In this document: in pieces, positions 22,021 to 24,488 of the stretch
How the letters are laid out: every line of letters begins with the position of its first letter
Numbering within the stretch: the first letter of the stretch is position 1
Assembly (NCBI GenBank): GCA_023424095.1
Contig: JAFAEG010000020.1
Coordinates: 1-24,488, forward strand
Origin: Pseudomonadota bacterium
GTDB lineage: Bacteria > Pseudomonadota > Alphaproteobacteria > Sphingomonadales > Sphingomonadaceae
Direction of reading: 5' to 3'
Length of the DNA: 24,488 nucleotides
Program-made: the position numbers and the translations under genes
Notes under the pieces: model-generated
The model's database searches: none
What the model was told of the DNA's origin: nothing
The model's input: only the letters and a program-made list of their open reading frames with translations

Positions 22021-22707
22021 TCAGTCCCGCCACCAGCGCTGCTGCCAGCCAAATTCGCCCGGTACGGCTTCGCCCTGCGCGTTGCGCGCCGGGTTGAAGC
22101 GGAAGCGTTCGCGGATCAGGCGGCAGGTGGTCGCGTCCAGGATCGCATTGCCGCTCGAGCGCGCGACGGTGCAGCCGGTGACCCGTCCGTCCACGCCGAC
22201 CCCGACATGAGCGGTTACGATGCCCTGCGCGCCCCCGGCGGAACGGGGATAATCGCGCGGTACGATCTGTCCGCCGCGCAGGCGTGGCGGGGTAAGTGGA
22301 CCATCGCCTCCCGTCCCTGTCCCGGCCCCGCCGAGACCGCCGCCCGCGCCGCCTGTGCCGCCGCCGCCCGTGCCGTCGGGTTGTGCCTGTGGGCCGCCTG
22401 AAGCGGGCGCAGGCGGGGCGTTTGGAGTCTCGGTTGTGGCGGGCGCCGTTCGCGGCGTCTGGCGTGCGGCAGGCCTCGCGGGCGCGGCGGCGCCAGAGGG
22501 CCTCGGGGCCAGCGCTGCCGGTACGGGAGCAGGGTCGAGCGGGGGAGGGGGCTCCACCGGGCGGACGTTGAACGTCCCGACGATCGTTTCGCGCTCGCGG
22601 ATGAAGGAGGTGTGGGCGAAGGCCAGCACCAGCCAGATGGCGACGCCATGCGCGGCCAGCACGAAGGCGAACGAGCGCGCCCGGTCTGCCTGGCTTAGGT
22701 CGAACAT
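22021..22707 (-). CDS. TonB-like energy transducer with Gly-rich linker
   Basis: The 228-residue protein has one N-terminal membrane helix (about 13-31), a Pro/Ala-rich periplasmic span (about 50-110), a Gly/Thr linker (112-136) and a TonB C-terminal domain (about 137-228). TonB proteins couple the inner-membrane proton gradient to outer-membrane receptors. The YPRSAGGAQGIVTAHVGVG segment matches the YP..A...G.V.. signature of the fold. Two cysteines, C179 and C195, may form a disulfide. No exbB or exbD is next to it, so it would use an ExbBD pair encoded elsewhere. The Gly-rich linker replaces the usual Pro-Lys rigid rod in that part. Start is the ATG at 22705-22707, with a weak ribosome binding site. 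It diverges from the HerA-like gene over 113 bases. Confidence 0.88.
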   Translation of the reverse strand: MFDLSQADRARSFAFVLAAHGVAIWLVLAFAHTSFIRERETIVGTFNVRPVEPPPPLDPAPVPAALAPRPSGAAAPARPAARQTPRTAPATTETPNAPPAPASGGPQAQPDGTGGGGTGGAGGGLGGAGTGTGGDGPLTPPRLRGGQIVPRDYPRSAGGAQGIVTAHVGVGVDGRVTGCTVARSSGNAILDATTCRLIRERFRFNPARNAQGEAVPGEFGWQQRWWRD

Positions 22708-22820
22708 TCTGGCCGTCTCATCGTCACGCCGGCTCTCTCTTCGCGCCCGCGCATTTCGGCAAGTTGAACATCGTCGCCCGGGGCGTTAGCCGGAGGGGAT
22801 AGAGTGGTGGAGACAGGCGC

Positions 22821-24383
22821 ATGAGTGACGATGGCATTCTGATCGGTGTGGGCGGCGGCGCGCAGCAATTGCTGCGGCTCGACCGCGGCAACCGCCATGG
22901 CCTGGTCGCCGGCGCGACCGGCACCGGCAAGACGGTGACCCTGCAGGTGCTGGCGGAGGGCTTTTCCCGCGCCGGCGTGCCGGTCTTCGCCGCCGACGTG
23001 AAGGGTGACTTGGCCGGCATCGCCATGCCGGGCAATGCCGAGCAGAAAGCGCATGGGGCCTTCACCCAGCGCGCCGCCGAGATCGGCCTGACCGATTGGG
23101 CCTATGCCGACAATCCGGTGATCTTCTGGGATCTGTACGGCGTTTCCGGCCATCCGATCCGCACCACCATCACCGAAATGGGGCCTTTGCTGCTGGCCCG
23201 TCTGCTCGGCCTGAATGAGACTCAGGAAGGCGTGCTGCAGATCGCCTTCCGCGCCGCCGACGATGAGGGGATGCTGCTGCTGAATCTCGACGATCTCAGA
23301 TCGATGCTGACCTGGGTGGCGGAAAATGCCGCCGATTTGACGATGAAATACGGCAATGTCGCCAAGCCGACAGTCGGCGCGATCCAGCGGCAATTGCTGG
23401 CCTTCGAGGCGCAGGGCGCTGACCGGTTCTTCGGCGAGCCGGCGCTCGAGATCACCGATTTCCTGAAGCTGGACGATTCCGGCCGCGGCACCGTCAACAT
23501 CCTGGCCGCCGACAAATTGATGCAGAGCCCGAAGCTCTACGCCACCTTCCTGCTCTGGCTGCTGTCGGAATTGTTCGAGGAATTGCCCGAGGTGGGCGAC
23601 GTCGAAAAGCCGAAGCTCGTCTTCTTCTTCGACGAAGCGCATCTGCTGTTCGAAGACGCCCCGGCCGCGCTGATGGAGAAGATTGAGCAGGTCGTCCGGC
23701 TGATCCGCTCGAAGGGCGTCGGCGTCTATTTCGTCACGCAGAACCCGATCGACATTCCGGACAGCGTCGCCGCGCAGCTCGGCAACCGGGTGCAGCACGC
23801 CTTGCGCGCGTTCACGCCGAAGGACGTGCGCGCGGTGAAGGCGGCGGCTGATACCTTCCGCATCAACCCGGCGATCGACGTCGCAGCGGCGGTGACCGAG
23901 CTGAAGATCGGCGAGGCTTTGGTCTCAACCCTGCAGCGCGACGGTTCGCCGACGCCGGTGGAGCGGACTTTGGTCGCGCCGCCGCGCTCGCGGGCTGGGC
24001 CGCTAACCCCGGTCGAGCGCGCGACCTTGCAGAATTATTCGCCGGTCGGCGGCAAGTATGACGAGGAAGTCGACCGCGAGAGCGCGCACGAAATCCTGCT
24101 CGGCCGCGCCCAGCAAGTGCAGGCCGCGGCCGCCGAGGAGCAGGCGCGGCGTGACCAGGAGAAAGCGGTCAAGGAAGAAGAGAAAGCCCGAATCGCCGCC
24201 GAACGCGAAGCGGCCCGGCAGGAGCGCGAGCAGCGCCGCACCGAGCGTCAGTCTCGTGAGAATGAAGGCATGTTCGGCCAGGTCAGCCGGCAGCTCGGCA
24301 AGACTGTGCAGCGCCAGGTCGTGAACCGTGTCGCCGGCGGCATTGTGCGCGGCTTGCTGGGCGGGCTGTTCCGGGGGCGCTGA
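22821..24383 (+). CDS. HerA-like ATPase, DUF853 family (YjgR-like)
   Basis: The 520-residue protein is a P-loop ATPase of the HerA/FtsK superfamily, DUF853 branch, related to E. coli YjgR. Walker A is GATGTGKTVT (31-40). Walker B is KLVFFFDE (265-272; D271, E272 catalytic). FVTQNP (304-309) serves as a sensor-like motif, and GNRVQHALR (321-329) supplies an arginine finger candidate. The C-terminal region (about 430-485) is a highly charged Glu/Arg/Ala-rich coiled coil, followed by a basic, Gly-rich tail. The ATP-dependent function of the family is not settled; DNA translocation or helicase activity is inferred from HerA. GGTGGAG lies ahead of the ATG at 22821. The gene diverges from the TonB-like gene and ends just before a hairpin cluster. 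Confidence 0.92.
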   Translation: MSDDGILIGVGGGAQQLLRLDRGNRHGLVAGATGTGKTVTLQVLAEGFSRAGVPVFAADVKGDLAGIAMPGNAEQKAHGAFTQRAAEIGLTDWAYADNPVIFWDLYGVSGHPIRTTITEMGPLLLARLLGLNETQEGVLQIAFRAADDEGMLLLNLDDLRSMLTWVAENAADLTMKYGNVAKPTVGAIQRQLLAFEAQGADRFFGEPALEITDFLKLDDSGRGTVNILAADKLMQSPKLYATFLLWLLSELFEELPEVGDVEKPKLVFFFDEAHLLFEDAPAALMEKIEQVVRLIRSKGVGVYFVTQNPIDIPDSVAAQLGNRVQHALRAFTPKDVRAVKAAADTFRINPAIDVAAAVTELKIGEALVSTLQRDGSPTPVERTLVAPPRSRAGPLTPVERATLQNYSPVGGKYDEEVDRESAHEILLGRAQQVQAAAAEEQARRDQEKAVKEEEKARIAAEREAARQEREQRRTERQSRENEGMFGQVSRQLGKTVQRQVVNRVAGGIVRGLLGGLFRGR

Positions 24384-24394
24384 TCGGCCTTATT

Positions 24395-24466
24395 CCTCCC
24401 CTGCTTTTGCAGGGGCGGGCGCCGCCGAAGGCGGTGGAGGGGCCGGCGCAAAGCGCCGGTTCTTCT
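24395..24466. repeat. Three-hairpin repeat-like element after the HerA-like gene, including a terminator
   Basis: Three adjacent hairpins follow the stop codon: cccctgc/gcagggg (24398-24415, TTTT loop), ccgcc/ggcgg (24422-24434, GAA loop) and ccggcgc/gcgccgg (24443-24459, AAA loop). The last is followed by ttcttct and so can act as an intrinsic terminator. An outer pairing of cctcccc with ggagggg could bracket the first two. The dense layout resembles dispersed repeats of alphaproteobacteria, a second family besides the attccagc type. Confidence 0.65.
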
Positions 24467-24488
24467 ACTTTTGAAGAATTCCGCGCCT

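Overview
The window is a stretch of GC-rich alphaproteobacterial chromosome, most likely from a sphingomonad (order Sphingomonadales). Supporting signs are the rpoB and rpoC lineage, a TIGR02300-type FYDLN-acid protein, the style of several small membrane proteins and lipoproteins, a TonB-like protein with a Gly-rich linker, and short palindromic repeats containing attccagc/gctggaat. No transposase, integrase, phage gene, rRNA or CRISPR array is visible. The assignment comes from reading the sequence only; no database was searched.

Left part (1-8950). A secreted Ntn-hydrolase acylase lies directly downstream of cytidylate kinase (cmk) on the minus strand. Divergent from cmk is the TIGR02300 protein, followed by tRNA-Ala(GGC). 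Next come a two-helix membrane protein, a PhyH-type Fe(II)/2-oxoglutarate dioxygenase, a Cys-containing lipoprotein, a 58-residue membrane-anchored micro-protein, a chagasin-like (I42) lipoprotein and a PhnZ-like HD-domain protein. A minus-strand pair follows: an LplT/Aas-type MFS transporter and a small two-helix protein. A roughly 317-base gap holds paired palindromic repeats.

Centre (8948-18346). pgsA (phosphatidylglycerophosphate synthase) precedes rpoB and rpoC, the beta and beta-prime subunits of RNA polymerase. rpoB has its own strong-looking promoter and a leader of about 170 bases with a possible leader peptide and a terminator-like hairpin. A long GC hairpin separates rpoB from rpoC. 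A textbook terminator closes rpoC and also serves the convergent merR-type gene.

Right part (18345-24488). A MerR-family regulator diverges from a glutaredoxin-MauE membrane fusion across an operator whose half-sites match the classical mercury operator. A LOG-family phosphoribohydrolase follows. Then come an RTX calcium-binding protein with an internally duplicated module, a convergent TonB-like protein, and a HerA-like (DUF853) ATPase. The window ends in a hairpin cluster that looks like a second dispersed repeat family and includes a likely terminator.

Most of the window is ordinary core genome. The points most worth a second look are the MerR/mer-like operator/Grx-MauE module with a MerR that lacks one mercury-binding cysteine; the rpoB leader; two substitutions in the rifampicin pocket of RpoB; and the duplicated module in the RTX protein.
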